A stretch of 64,000 bases of DNA. Source: Herbidospora daliensis (GTDB taxonomy: Bacteria > Actinomycetota > Actinomycetes > Streptosporangiales > Streptosporangiaceae). The stretch covers positions 779,353 through 843,352 of the forward strand of contig NZ_BBXF01000003.1 of the NCBI RefSeq assembly GCF_001570585.1. Reading direction: 5' to 3'. Position numbers and translations under genes: made by a program. Shown here piece after piece: positions 52,440 to 61,172 of the stretch (within the stretch, counting starts at the first letter, position 1; each line of letters opens with the position of its first letter). The notes under the pieces are model-generated. The model saw nothing but the letters and a program-made list of their open reading frames with translations. It did no database searches and was not told the origin of the DNA.

Positions 52440-52908
52440 CGACGCGGTGGTGCAGGGCCTTCATCTCGGCCTCCAGCGAGGGGACCGGGCCCTCGACGAC
52501 CACTTCCGGCGCGACCTCCTGGATCGGGAGGGGGCGCACCGGCGCCGACGGCGCGCCCCACCCGTCGCGCCACTCGGTCAGCTGAGCGGCCGAGACGGCG
52601 TACACGATGCGGCCCAGGCCGACCCACGCGTGGGCGGCCGAGCACATCGGGCAGTGTTCGCCGGAGGTGTAGACGGTCGCGCCCGCCCGCTGCTCCGGCG
52701 TCAGGTTGTTGGCGGCCCAGCGGGCCAGGTCGAACTCGGGGTGGCGGGTCTGGTCGCCGGCGGCGGTCCGGTTGTGGTCTTCGGCGAACACCGTCCCGTC
52801 GGCCGAGGCCAGCACCGAGCCGAACGGCTCCTCGCCCGCCTCGACCGCCTCGTGGGCCAGCTCGACGCAGCGCCGCAGATGCCGCAGGTCCGTCTCGGAA
52901 ACCGCCAT
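52426..52908 (-). CDS. Nucleoside/guanine deaminase (CDA superfamily)
   Basis: A 160-residue zinc deaminase. Zinc ligands are in [10 protein letters not shown] (His plus catalytic Glu) and [17 protein letters not shown] (the PCxxC pair). It begins 2 bp after the last permease stop, so it belongs to the ABC operon and is probably translationally coupled to it. The substrate could be guanine, cytosine or a related base. A deaminase at the end of a sugar-uptake operon is unusual and suggests the transporter may import nucleosides. Confidence 0.88.
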   Translation of the reverse strand: MAVSETDLRHLRRCVELAHEAVEAGEEPFGSVLASADGTVFAEDHNRTAAGDQTRHPEFDLARWAANNLTPEQRAGATVYTSGEHCPMCSAAHAWVGLGRIVYAVSAAQLTEWRDGWGAPSAPVRPLPIQEVAPEVVVEGPVPSLEAEMKALHHRVATSR

Positions 52909-52910
52909 CG

Positions 52911-53735
52911 TCACCCTTTCACCGCACCGACCAGCCCGTTGACGAAGTAGCGCTGCAGGAACGCGAACAGCACGATCACCGGCAGCACCATGATCAATGA
53001 TGCCGCGAGCACCTCGTTGTAGCGGACGACGGTACCGGAAATCAGGGACTCCAGCCCGAGGGGCAACGTGTAGAGCGACTCGTCGTTGAGGGAGACCCGG
53101 CTGAGCACGTACTCGTTCCACGTCGGCACCGCCGTCAGCACCGCGATCGTGACGTGCGCGGGCCGGGTCAGCGGCAGGTAGACGCGCAGGAAGATGCGCG
53201 CCTCGCTGGCGCCGTCGGCCCGCGCGGCCTCGCGCAGTTCCTTCGGCACGCTCCGGTACGCCGCCGTCAGCAGCAGCACCGTCAGGGGCGCCGTGCCGTT
53301 GACGAACGGCAGCACCAGCCCCATGTGGGTGCCGAGCAGGCCGAGCCGGTTCTCCAGGATCACCACCGGCAGCAGCACCGTGATGCCCGGCACGAACAGC
53401 AGCGCCACGAACAACCAGTAGAGCGCCTTCGCGCCCGGGAACCGGAGCACCGCGAACGCGTAGGACGCCAGGCTGTAGACCACCAGCACGCCCAGCACCG
53501 TCAGCCCGGTCACGATCAGGCTGTTGCGGAAGTAGTCGACGAACGCCAGCTGGTTCCACGTGGTGACGATCGTGTCGAACGTCGGCGCGCGCGGGATCAG
53601 GTGGCCGCCGTCGAGGATCTCCTCGCGGGTCTTGAACGCCCCCGACACCATCCACAGGAACGGATAGAGGCTCAGCGCGGCGTAGGCGGTCAGCGCCGCG
53701 TAGGCGGCGGTCTTCGCGATGCGGGCGGCGGTCAC
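52911..53735 (-). CDS. CUT1 ABC sugar permease (MalG-like)
   Basis: A 274-residue inner-membrane permease with six helices. The EAA loop is readable as EAARADGASEARIFLRVYLP and contacts the ATPase. The GTG start overlaps the upstream permease stop by 4 bp (GTGA). It pairs with the permease upstream and the lipoprotein. No ATPase gene is in the operon, as is common in CUT1 systems that share MsiK. Confidence 0.95.
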   Translation of the reverse strand: MTAARIAKTAAYAALTAYAALSLYPFLWMVSGAFKTREEILDGGHLIPRAPTFDTIVTTWNQLAFVDYFRNSLIVTGLTVLGVLVVYSLASYAFAVLRFPGAKALYWLFVALLFVPGITVLLPVVILENRLGLLGTHMGLVLPFVNGTAPLTVLLLTAAYRSVPKELREAARADGASEARIFLRVYLPLTRPAHVTIAVLTAVPTWNEYVLSRVSLNDESLYTLPLGLESLISGTVVRYNEVLAASLIMVLPVIVLFAFLQRYFVNGLVGAVKG

Positions 53736-54655
53736 CGCACCCTCCTCAGCAGCCGGGCGTTGGCCAGGGTCAGCAGCACGGCCCCGACGAAGAGCAACCA
53801 GCCGAGCGCGCTCGACAGGCCCAGCGTCGGCGCCAGCCCCTTGAAGAAGGCCAGCTCGTAGGTCTCCAGGGCGAGCACGTTGGTGTGCCCGCCGGGCCCG
53901 CCGTTCGTCATGATCAGGAAGATCTGGAACCCGTGCAGCGAGTCGCGCACGCCCAGCAGCACGATCCCGGCCGTCATCGGCGTCAGCAGCGGCACGATGA
54001 TGCGCCGCAGCACCTGGCGCGGGGCCGCGCCGTCGATGCGGGCCGCCTCGACCATGCTCGGGTCGATCGCCTGGAGCCCGGTCAGGTAGAGCAGCGTCGC
54101 GGTCGGCACCGACGACCACACCAGGATCAGGATCAGCGTCCAGAGCGCCGTCGACGGGTCGGCCAGCCAGCCCTGCGGCCGCGCCAGCGAGCCGAGGCCC
54201 GCGGAGCGCAGCAGCAGGTTGATCGAGCCCTCGGGTTCGAGCAGGTAACGCCACGCGTAGTAGGTGGCGATGCCGGTGGTGACGTACGGGAGGAAGTAGA
54301 CCGAGCGCAGCAGCCCCCGCAGGCGGCGCACGGAGTTGAGCATGACCGCCAGCGGCAGCGAGATCAGCACGGTCAGCAGCGGCACCGCCACGCACACCTG
54401 GAGGGTGTTCCAGGCGGCCCGGCGCACCCCCGGGGCGAGCGAGGGGTCGGCCCACAGCAGGTCGGCGTAGTTCTCCAGGCCCACCCAGATCCACTCGGGG
54501 GTGAACCCGTTCCACGACGCGAAGCTGAGGGCCAGGCCGCTGCCGATCGTGTAGACGCCCATCACCGCGAAGAGGGCCACGGCCGGGAAGACGAACGCCC
54601 AGCCGGTGAGCCACTCCTTCCACCGGGTCGCCCTGGCTACTCGGCTGACTTCCAC
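53732..54655 (-). CDS. CUT1 ABC sugar permease (MalF-like)
   Basis: A 307-residue permease with six helices and an EAA loop (EAARIDGAAPRQVLRRIIVP). GTG 54655 overlaps the end of the binding-protein gene by 19 bp, so synthesis is coupled to it. It heterodimerises with the permease encoded next. Confidence 0.95.
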   Translation of the reverse strand: MEVSRVARATRWKEWLTGWAFVFPAVALFAVMGVYTIGSGLALSFASWNGFTPEWIWVGLENYADLLWADPSLAPGVRRAAWNTLQVCVAVPLLTVLISLPLAVMLNSVRRLRGLLRSVYFLPYVTTGIATYYAWRYLLEPEGSINLLLRSAGLGSLARPQGWLADPSTALWTLILILVWSSVPTATLLYLTGLQAIDPSMVEAARIDGAAPRQVLRRIIVPLLTPMTAGIVLLGVRDSLHGFQIFLIMTNGGPGGHTNVLALETYELAFFKGLAPTLGLSSALGWLLFVGAVLLTLANARLLRRVR

Positions 54656-56031
54656 ATCGCTCCGAAGATCGCGTCGAGCTCCTTGCCGGCCTGCGCCGGG
54701 TCGAGCTCCTTGAGCGGGGTCAGCCGGACGAAGGCGTCACCCGGTTTGACCTGGTCGTAGCCGCCCGGGAAGAACGTCGTGTCGCCCGCGTCGTAGGTGC
54801 TCGCGGGGTCGCCGGTGAAGTACTTCTGCAGCGCGGCCAGCTCGGGCCCCATCAGCGTCGCCGCCTCGGCGCCCAGGTCGGTGGCCGGCAGGTCGAGCGA
54901 CTCCTTGGCCACGATGCCCGCCCCGGCCGGCGAGGTGACGTAGTCGATCCACTTCAGCGCGGCGGCCCGGTTCTTGGAGGTGGACGTGACACCGAGGGAG
55001 GTCAGGGCCAACGGGGCCATCACGATGTCCTTGTGCGCCCCGGTCGCCGAGGGCGGGATCGGGAAGGTGAGCACCTTGTCGGGCGACATGCCGTTCTGCG
55101 CCAGGAACGCGAGCGTGAACGTGCCGCCGACGTTGTAGGCCGACTTGCCCTGGGCGAACGCGATGTCGGCCTCGTCGATGCCGAGGGTCGTCGCGCCGGG
55201 CATCCAGTAGGGGGTGAGCTGCGCGAACAGGTCGAGGGTCTTGACCCCGTCGGGCGAGCCGAACCCGGCCGTGGTGTCCTTGGCGAACAGCCCCTGGAAC
55301 TTCTCCTTGCCCAGGTAGGCGTGGGCGAGCGGCTGGTAGATCCAGTTGAAGCCGACCTGGCTGACCTTCAGGCCGAGCGAGAGGCCGCCCGCCTGCGGGT
55401 CCTTCTCCGTGGACGTCTTCAGCGCCGCCACGAACTCCTCCCAGCTGGCCGGGGGAGTGTCGGGGCTGAGCCCGGCGGCCTGGAGCTTCTCCTTGTTGGC
55501 GTAGACGATGCCGAACGCGCCGGCGGTGAACGGGACGGCGTACATCGACCCGGCCTTGGCCTGCTTGAACGGCGAGTCGGCGGCCGCCCGGTCGATGCGG
55601 CCCTGGTCGAGCACGCCCGCGTTCTGCGTGGACGGCAGGAACCGCCCCTTCCAGGCGTCGTTCACGTCGCCGCTGATGTCGGCGAGCAGGCCGGAGGCGC
55701 CGAGCTCCAGGTCCTCACCGGCGGCGTGGGCCTCCAGCACGTCGGGCAGGTCGCCCGTCTGGGCGGCGCTCTGGATCTTGCTCTTGAAGACGTCGTCGGG
55801 CGTGACGGCCTCGACCTTCACGCTGATGCCGGTCTGCGTGGTGAACTGTTCGGCGGCCTTCTGGAGTGCGGCCGCGTGGGACTGTTTGAAGGTCCACATC
55901 GTTATCGACTGTCCGGACGCGGCCGGTTCGCCGGTCTGCCCGCCGGTCTGCCCGCCGCCTGACGAGCAACCGGCGGCCACCAAGGTGGCGACGGCGGCCA
56001 GGGACAGGATTCGCGCTTTCATAGATGCCAT
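54637..56031 (-). CDS. ABC transporter solute-binding lipoprotein (family 1)
   Basis: A 464-residue lipoprotein. The signal ends in LVAAGCSS, with a Gln/Gly-rich linker behind the lipidated cysteine. The mature part is a type-1 sugar-binding protein: ITMWTFKQSHAAALQKAAEQ at the N-terminus, VPFTAGAFGIVYANKEKLQ in the hinge region, and aromatic residues (NWIYQPLAHAYL) lining the likely pocket. ATG 56031 follows AGGGGG. First gene of the uptake operon, separated by 77 bp from the fusion regulator. Ligand likely a sugar, sugar acid or nucleoside. Confidence 0.93.
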   Translation of the reverse strand: MASMKARILSLAAVATLVAAGCSSGGGQTGGQTGEPAASGQSITMWTFKQSHAAALQKAAEQFTTQTGISVKVEAVTPDDVFKSKIQSAAQTGDLPDVLEAHAAGEDLELGASGLLADISGDVNDAWKGRFLPSTQNAGVLDQGRIDRAAADSPFKQAKAGSMYAVPFTAGAFGIVYANKEKLQAAGLSPDTPPASWEEFVAALKTSTEKDPQAGGLSLGLKVSQVGFNWIYQPLAHAYLGKEKFQGLFAKDTTAGFGSPDGVKTLDLFAQLTPYWMPGATTLGIDEADIAFAQGKSAYNVGGTFTLAFLAQNGMSPDKVLTFPIPPSATGAHKDIVMAPLALTSLGVTSTSKNRAAALKWIDYVTSPAGAGIVAKESLDLPATDLGAEAATLMGPELAALQKYFTGDPASTYDAGDTTFFPGGYDQVKPGDAFVRLTPLKELDPAQAGKELDAIFGAMWKSAE

Positions 56032-56053
56032 GTCGGCCCCCTGGGGGTGGGAC

Positions 56054-56067
56054 GCAAATCGTTAAGA
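56054..56067. promoter_or_regulatory. Degenerate LacI-type site before the binding-protein gene
   Basis: GCAAATCGTTAAGA matches 10 of 14 positions of the perfect operator found at 59828-59841. It lies 23 bp upstream of the binding-protein ATG, between it and the stop of the regulator. The match is partial, so this is a weak call; a separate imperfect inverted repeat (GGAATTT and AAATCCC, 56076-56098) is next to it. Confidence 0.35.
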
Positions 56068-56108
56068 CTGTCCCTGGAATTTACACGCGGGAAATCCCCT
56101 GTCAAGGG

Positions 56109-57650
56109 TCAGGCCGACTCGCGGCGGACCAGCCGCGCCGGGATGATCGTCTCGGTCGAGCTCTCGGCGACCGTGCCCGCCAGGCGGGCGAGCAGCCGTT
56201 CGCCGCAGGCCCGGCCGATCTCGCGGGCCGGGTTGGCCATCGTGGTCAGCCGCGGCGAGACCAGGCTCGCGGCCTCGATGTCGTCGAAGCCCATCACCGC
56301 CAGGTCGCCGGGGATGCGCAGGCCGCGGGCCATCGCGGCGTCGATCGCGCCCAGCGCCATGATGTCGTTGGCGCACAACACCGCGTCGGGCGGGTCGGGC
56401 AGGCCGAGCAGCCACGACGTGCCGCCCGCGCCGCCCGACCGGCTGAAGCTGGTGTGCACGACCAGCCGGGGGTCGGCCTCGATCCCGGCCGACGCCAGGG
56501 CCAGCCGGTAGCCCGAGACGCGCTCGGCGGCGGGCCCCTCGGCGCGCGGCCCGCAGACGAAGCCGATGCGCCGGTAGCCGGTCTCCAGCAGGTGGCGGGT
56601 CGCCTCGGCCGCGCCGCCCTCGTCGTCGCTGTGCACCAGGTCGACGCCGTCCTGCACCTGCACGCCGCCCAGCCGGACCACCGGCAGCCCGGCCTCGATC
56701 ACCGGCAGCAGGTCTTCGGCGTGGGTGTGGAAGACGGCGAACGCCAGGCCGTCGACCTGCCGGGCGATCATCTGCTCGATCGCGGCACGTTCCATGTCGC
56801 GGTCGCCGTCGGTGTTGCTGATGATCTCGTCGTAGCCGGCCGGGCGCAGCACGTCCTGCAGCCCCCGGGCCAGCGCCGGGTAGAACGGGTTGGTGATGTC
56901 GGGGATGACCAGCCCGATCGTCTGGCTGCGGTTGGTGCGCAGCCCCCGGGCCAGCACGTTGGGCCGGTAGCCGAGCCGGTCGATCGCCTCGAGCACCCGC
57001 CGGCGGGTCTCGGCCGCGACCGGCCGCCGCCCGTTGAGCGTGTGGGACACCGTGGTCGCGCTCACCCCGGCCGCCTGGGCGACCAGCAGGATGCTCGGCC
57101 GCCGGGCGTCGGCGCGCGGCGCGGGGGCGCGGCGGACCGGCGGCGCGGCGAAGGAGGCCAGCGCCTCCTTGAGCTCGCCGACGGCCTGCTCGGCGGCGTC
57201 CGGCGCGGGGGCGCCCTCGGCCACCCGCAGGATCGCCGACTCCCACACCCGCCGGGCCGCCGCCGCGACCAGCGCGCCGGTCACCCCCGCGCCGAGCTCC
57301 TCCTCGCGCGCCGCGAACGCCTCGCGGGCGTGCGCCCGCAGGTGGGCGTCGTCGCGGTAGACCCGGGCCCGCGCCGGGTCGAGCACGCCGGTCGCGGCCA
57401 CCCACCCGGCCACGACCTGCGGCACCGGCTCGGCGGGCAGCGGCCCGCGCGGCAGCAGCGGCGGGTCGGCGTCGAAGAACAGCTGCTCCTTGGCCGGGAA
57501 GTAGTTGAACACCGTCTTGACCGCGACGTCGGCCTCGGCGGCGACGTCGGCGACCGTGACGGCCGCGAACCCGCGTTCGGCGAACAGCCGCAGCGCGGCC
57601 CCGGTGATCGCCCGGCGCGTCTCGGCCTTCTTCCGCTCCCGCCGATCCAT
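56109..57650 (-). CDS. TetR-LacI fusion transcriptional regulator
   Basis: A single 513-codon frame combines two repressors. Residues 1-170 are a TetR-type HTH ([20 protein letters not shown] with [15 protein letters not shown]) and a shortened helical domain of about 110 residues. After an Ala/Pro/Arg linker (about 170-185), a complete LacI HTH (residues 186-235: [19 protein letters not shown], hinge helix [16 protein letters not shown]) leads to a periplasmic-binding-like sensor (240-513: [41 protein letters not shown]). ATG 57650 is preferred over GTG 57671; neither has a good ribosome-binding site, so coupling to the upstream dehydratase is likely. It probably controls the surrounding sugar-acid genes. 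Confidence 0.93.
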   Translation of the reverse strand: MDRRERKKAETRRAITGAALRLFAERGFAAVTVADVAAEADVAVKTVFNYFPAKEQLFFDADPPLLPRGPLPAEPVPQVVAGWVAATGVLDPARARVYRDDAHLRAHAREAFAAREEELGAGVTGALVAAAARRVWESAILRVAEGAPAPDAAEQAVGELKEALASFAAPPVRRAPAPRADARRPSILLVAQAAGVSATTVSHTLNGRRPVAAETRRRVLEAIDRLGYRPNVLARGLRTNRSQTIGLVIPDITNPFYPALARGLQDVLRPAGYDEIISNTDGDRDMERAAIEQMIARQVDGLAFAVFHTHAEDLLPVIEAGLPVVRLGGVQVQDGVDLVHSDDEGGAAEATRHLLETGYRRIGFVCGPRAEGPAAERVSGYRLALASAGIEADPRLVVHTSFSRSGGAGGTSWLLGLPDPPDAVLCANDIMALGAIDAAMARGLRIPGDLAVMGFDDIEAASLVSPRLTTMANPAREIGRACGERLLARLAGTVAESSTETIIPARLVRRESA

Positions 57651-57695
57651 GGAGGGATCGTATATCCACACGCACCTTGCACCCGATGTAAGTTC

Positions 57696-58946
57696 TTAAG
57701 GCGGCTCGATGCCGCCATCGGGGCGGCGCACGCGGGCCGACCAGCGTTCGTGGAGATGGGTCACCGGCGGGTGCTTCGCGGCGGCGCGTTCGTCGAGGTC
57801 GACGCCCCAGCCCGGGGCGTCGTGGGGGAAGAGGTAGCCGCCGACCGGGTTGATCGTGCCGGGGAAGACCTCGACGACCGGATCGGGGTAGACGTGGCCC
57901 TCCTGGATCTGGAACGCGTGGGTGGTGACGTCGAGGGCGATGTTGGCCGCCGAGCCGACGGGCGAGACGTCGGCGGGGGAGTGCCAGGCCGTGCCGACCC
58001 CGTTCAGCTCGCAGAGCGCGACCAGTTTCCTGACCGGCGTGAGGCCGCCGACCGCCGAGACGTGCAGCCGCAGCAGGTCGACCCCGCCGTTCATGACGAG
58101 CCGCGCCGCGTCGGCGACCGACCCGAGCTGCTCCCCGGCCGCGATCGGCATCGGCGCCGCGCCGCGCACCTCGGGCAGGCGGTCGTAGTACTCGGGCGCG
58201 ACGGGGTCTTCGAGGAAGAACAGCCGGTACGGTTCGAGCGCCCGCGCCAGCTGCACCGCCTGCTTCACGGTGAGCCGCGAATGGACGTCGTGCAGCAGCC
58301 CCGGCTCGTCGCCCAGTTCCTGGCGGGCCCGCTCGAACAACGCCGGGGTCTCGCGGAGGTAGCGCTGTACGTCCCACCCGTCGGGGTAGGGCGCGCCGGG
58401 GTAGCCGTTCGGGGAGCCCGGAGCGCCGTAGTGGCCGAGACCGGGCGCGCCCGTCTGCAGCCGGACGTTGCGGTAGCCCGCGTCGAGCAGCCGCCGGGCG
58501 TGGTCGAGGGTCGCCTCGACCGTCGCCCCCTCGGCGTGCAGGTAGGTGTCGGCGGCGGCCCTGACCCGGCCGCCGAGGAGCTCGTACACGGGCATGCCGG
58601 CGCGTTTGCCCATGATGTCCCACAGGGCCTGGTCGACCCCGGAGAGCGCGCTGTTCAGCACCGGCCCGCCCCGCCAGTACGACGAGTAGTGCACCATCCG
58701 GACGATGTCCTCGATGTCGGCCGGATGCCGGCCGACCAGCATCGGCCCGACGTGCTCGTCGACGGCGGCGGCCACGGCGTGGAAGCGCTGGGTGAAGGTG
58801 GCGCAGCCCAGGCCGTACAGGCCCGGATCGGAGGTGTCGACCCGCACCACCACCAGCGGCGGCCCGCCCGGCGCGGTCACGATCGACCGCACCCCGGTGA
58901 TCCTGAGGTTGTCGCGGGCGGGCCAGGGGGCCTGCGTTTCCGGCAT
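57696..58946 (-). CDS. Enolase-superfamily sugar-acid dehydratase (ManD/RspA-like)
   Basis: A 416-residue enzyme of the mandelate racemase group. Metal and catalytic residues follow the D-mannonate dehydratase pattern: the Asp and His in LLHDVHSRL, the Glu in FFLEDPVAPE, the Glu in IAAGEQLGS, and the His in TAWHSPADVSP. The N-terminal capping domain is complete. ATG 58946 shares its A with the epimerase stop (TGATG), so the two are coupled. It would remove water from a sugar acid (mannonate or gluconate) to give a 2-keto-3-deoxy acid. Exact substrate cannot be fixed. Confidence 0.92.
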   Translation of the reverse strand: MPETQAPWPARDNLRITGVRSIVTAPGGPPLVVVRVDTSDPGLYGLGCATFTQRFHAVAAAVDEHVGPMLVGRHPADIEDIVRMVHYSSYWRGGPVLNSALSGVDQALWDIMGKRAGMPVYELLGGRVRAAADTYLHAEGATVEATLDHARRLLDAGYRNVRLQTGAPGLGHYGAPGSPNGYPGAPYPDGWDVQRYLRETPALFERARQELGDEPGLLHDVHSRLTVKQAVQLARALEPYRLFFLEDPVAPEYYDRLPEVRGAAPMPIAAGEQLGSVADAARLVMNGGVDLLRLHVSAVGGLTPVRKLVALCELNGVGTAWHSPADVSPVGSAANIALDVTTHAFQIQEGHVYPDPVVEVFPGTINPVGGYLFPHDAPGWGVDLDERAAAKHPPVTHLHERWSARVRRPDGGIEPP

Positions 58947-59812
58947 CACGGGGCGACTCCGAAGGTGTCGGCGGGGAAGAGGTGCTCGGCGCGGAAGCCG
59001 AGCAGGGTCTCGGCCACCGTCAGGTCGACCGGCGCCTCGCGGCCCGTGAAGGTCCTCCGGCGGGCCGCGTCGGGGTGGAAGCGGTCGAGCAGTTCCTCCG
59101 TCGGCTGCGGGGCGAGCGTCGTCGGTGCGGTCACGAACACCGCGTGGTAGCCGGTGAGCGGGGCGGTCACGGCGAGCCAGGCCGCGCGGGCGGCGTCGCG
59201 GTCGTCGAGGTAGGTCCACAACTCGGCGGCCCCCGAGCCGGGGTCGTCGGCGTAGCGGGCGGCGGTGGTGTCGAACTTGTCGCCCGGCCCGCCGAGCAGC
59301 GGATAACGCAGCGCCACTACGCCCATGCCGAACCGCCGCGCCATCATCGCGCCGGTGGCCTCGTCGGCCTGCTTCGACAGGCCGTAGGGGTCCTCGTTCT
59401 GGAGCGGGAGCCGCTCATCGATGGGCACGTAGGCGGGGTGCAGCGGCTTGGCCGCCCACGGCATCCCGGTCACCGACAGGCTGCTGGCCAGCGCCGCCCT
59501 CGGCACCCCCGCCCGCCCGGCCTCCTCCAGCACCACGAAGGTCGACCGGGTGTTGCCCGCGTAGACCGCCACCGGCGTGCCGAGCGTGGGCGCGGGGATC
59601 GCCGCGAAGTGCAGCACCGCGTCGACCCCGTCGAGCGCCCGCCGGACCGTCTCCGGATCGCCCGCGTCGCCTGCCACGACCCTCGGCGCGACCAGCGGTT
59701 CCCGATCGAGCGCGGTCACCTCGACCCCCAACTCGGCCAGCAGCGCGAGCGTGGCTCTCCCCAGCCTGCCCGCGGCCCCCGTGACCAGCACCCGGCGGGG
59801 TGTGTCGGCCAT
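58946..59812 (-). CDS. NAD-dependent epimerase/dehydrogenase (extended SDR)
   Basis: A 288-residue Rossmann enzyme with VTGAAGRLGRATL at the nucleotide site and the catalytic YGLSK motif. It is the first gene of the sugar-acid operon and precedes the dehydratase, suggesting a role as a uronate dehydrogenase-type or C-epimerase step. ATG 59812 has GGGAGG 9 bp upstream. A strong LacI-type palindrome lies just before it, so the operon is likely induced by its sugar. Confidence 0.9.
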   Translation of the reverse strand: MADTPRRVLVTGAAGRLGRATLALLAELGVEVTALDREPLVAPRVVAGDAGDPETVRRALDGVDAVLHFAAIPAPTLGTPVAVYAGNTRSTFVVLEEAGRAGVPRAALASSLSVTGMPWAAKPLHPAYVPIDERLPLQNEDPYGLSKQADEATGAMMARRFGMGVVALRYPLLGGPGDKFDTTAARYADDPGSGAAELWTYLDDRDAARAAWLAVTAPLTGYHAVFVTAPTTLAPQPTEELLDRFHPDAARRRTFTGREAPVDLTVAETLLGFRAEHLFPADTFGVAP

Positions 59813-59827
59813 TCGATCATCCCTCCC

Positions 59828-59855
59828 GCAAAACGTTTTGCTTTCGAGCAAAACG
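59828..59855. promoter_or_regulatory. LacI-family operator at the sugar-acid operon
   Basis: GCAAAACGTTTTGC (59828-59841) is a perfect 14-bp palindrome with the central CG typical of LacI-family sites, and GCAAAACG repeats as a half site at 59848-59855. It is about 15 bp upstream of the epimerase start, at a position suited to block transcription. Confidence 0.8.
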
Positions 59856-59957
59856 CAGGGTGCGGGGGTCTGTCAACGTACTACGCGGGGTGATCTTATA
59901 GCGGGTATATCTGACAGGCCCTCGGGCCCAGGCTGGGCGCATGGCGGGCCGGGGGAG

Positions 59958-60521
59958 TCAGCAGTTGAGGGCGGCCGTGGTTTGCGGCCGGCCCGAGGAC
60001 GGGTCCAGGGTGATGGGGAAGGTGCGGCCGTCCTGCACCCGGATCTCGATCGCGGCCGGGCCCGTCCACCTGACCGAGGCGAAGCCGTCGCCGGACTCGT
60101 CGTCGTTGAAGCAGCCGAGGTGCCACTCCCGGGTGAGCAGCCCCTCCTCCCGGCGGAGGCTGAGCCATGTCACCTGGTCGGGCCCGAGTCCCGCCGTCGA
60201 CGTCTGGAGCCGGATCCGGTACGGGGCCGGCCCGTCGACGTGACCGGCCTCCTCAGCGGCGCCGAACATGACGGCGATCATCCCCTCGAACAGCGCGACG
60301 ACCAGGCCCAGCGCCGCGAGCACGATGACCGCGACCCGCAGCCAGACCCGGCGCAGCCGGAACGTCGTCGGCATCGCCAGCAGGCAGGCCAGCGCGCCGA
60401 AGGCGAACGGGTGGTCCAGGTACGTCCGCAGGATCACCAGCTCGAAGGTGTGGACGTAGGCCACGACCGCGAGGCCGGCCGTACAGAGCGCGAGGACCGG
60501 CAGCACTGATCTCATCGCCAT
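59958..60521 (-). CDS. Membrane protein with extracellular C-terminal domain, unknown function
   Basis: A 187-residue protein. Three hydrophobic helices occupy the N-terminal half (LPVLALCTAGLAVVAYV, FAFGALACLLAMPTTF, VAVIVLAALGLVVALF); the rest (about 95-187) is a beta-rich soluble part with a cysteine pair (HLGCFNDDESG, ALNC). No family recognised. It begins 6 bp after KptA, so it is cotranscribed with it. ATG 60521 or the nearby ATG 60515 may start it. Confidence 0.75.
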   Translation of the reverse strand: MAMRSVLPVLALCTAGLAVVAYVHTFELVILRTYLDHPFAFGALACLLAMPTTFRLRRVWLRVAVIVLAALGLVVALFEGMIAVMFGAAEEAGHVDGPAPYRIRLQTSTAGLGPDQVTWLSLRREEGLLTREWHLGCFNDDESGDGFASVRWTGPAAIEIRVQDGRTFPITLDPSSGRPQTTAALNC

Positions 60522-60527
60522 GACGGC

Positions 60528-61067
60528 CTACGGGAAGCGCAGGAAGGCCGGCGGGACGTGGGAGACCAGCCACACGCCGTTCGCGCTGACCCGGAACTCG
60601 TGGCCCTCGGCGTGCATGCGGCCCGACTCGACCGTCAGCACGACCGGACGCCCCCGCCGCGTTCCCACCCGCTCGGCCGTCGCGACGTCGGGTGACAGGT
60701 GCACGTGGTGCCGCGCCATCTGCCGCAGCCCCTCGGCTCTGATCGCGGGCAGCGCCGCCGGGGCGGTCCCGTGGTAGAGCACGACGGGCGGCTCGACCAC
60801 GGGCAGGTCGAGGTCGACCTCGATCGAGTGGCCCTGGCTGGCCCGGATGAGGCCGTCGCTGATGACGTACCGCTTCTTGTCGTTGGCCTCGACCACGTGG
60901 TCGAGCTCGGCCCGGTCGAAGGGGAAGCCGTGCGCGGCGGCGGCCGCGATCAGGTCGTCGACGGGGGTCCAGCCCTGCTCGTCGAGGACCAGGCCGATGC
61001 GTTCGGGCTCGTGCCGCAGGTGCTTGGCCAGGTATTTCGAGATGCGCACCATGCGCCGTTGGTCCAT
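60528..61067 (-). CDS. kptA: RNA 2'-phosphotransferase (KptA/Tpt1 family)
   Basis: A 179-residue enzyme that in eukaryotes moves the splice-junction 2'-phosphate to NAD. It has the winged N-terminal domain (VRISKYLAKHLRHEPERIGL) and the ART-like C-terminal domain with LYHGTAPAALPAI, HHVHLSP and an Arg/His set. The usual RxxxRHxxxE-type active residues (Arg in RISKYLA, His/Arg in LRHEPE) are present. ATG 61067 is taken because family members begin near MDxRRxVR. Bacterial substrate unknown. Cotranscribed with the membrane protein downstream. Confidence 0.93.
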   Translation of the reverse strand: MDQRRMVRISKYLAKHLRHEPERIGLVLDEQGWTPVDDLIAAAAAHGFPFDRAELDHVVEANDKKRYVISDGLIRASQGHSIEVDLDLPVVEPPVVLYHGTAPAALPAIRAEGLRQMARHHVHLSPDVATAERVGTRRGRPVVLTVESGRMHAEGHEFRVSANGVWLVSHVPPAFLRFP

Positions 61068-61172
61068 GGTCGTCGAGTGTGGCCGGAAAAACCGGCCGCC
61101 GTCTTCCCGATTTCTGTTATCCGCAGGTCGTCGCGGGGTCTCCGGTTCAGACATCCCCTACGAAGGACAACC

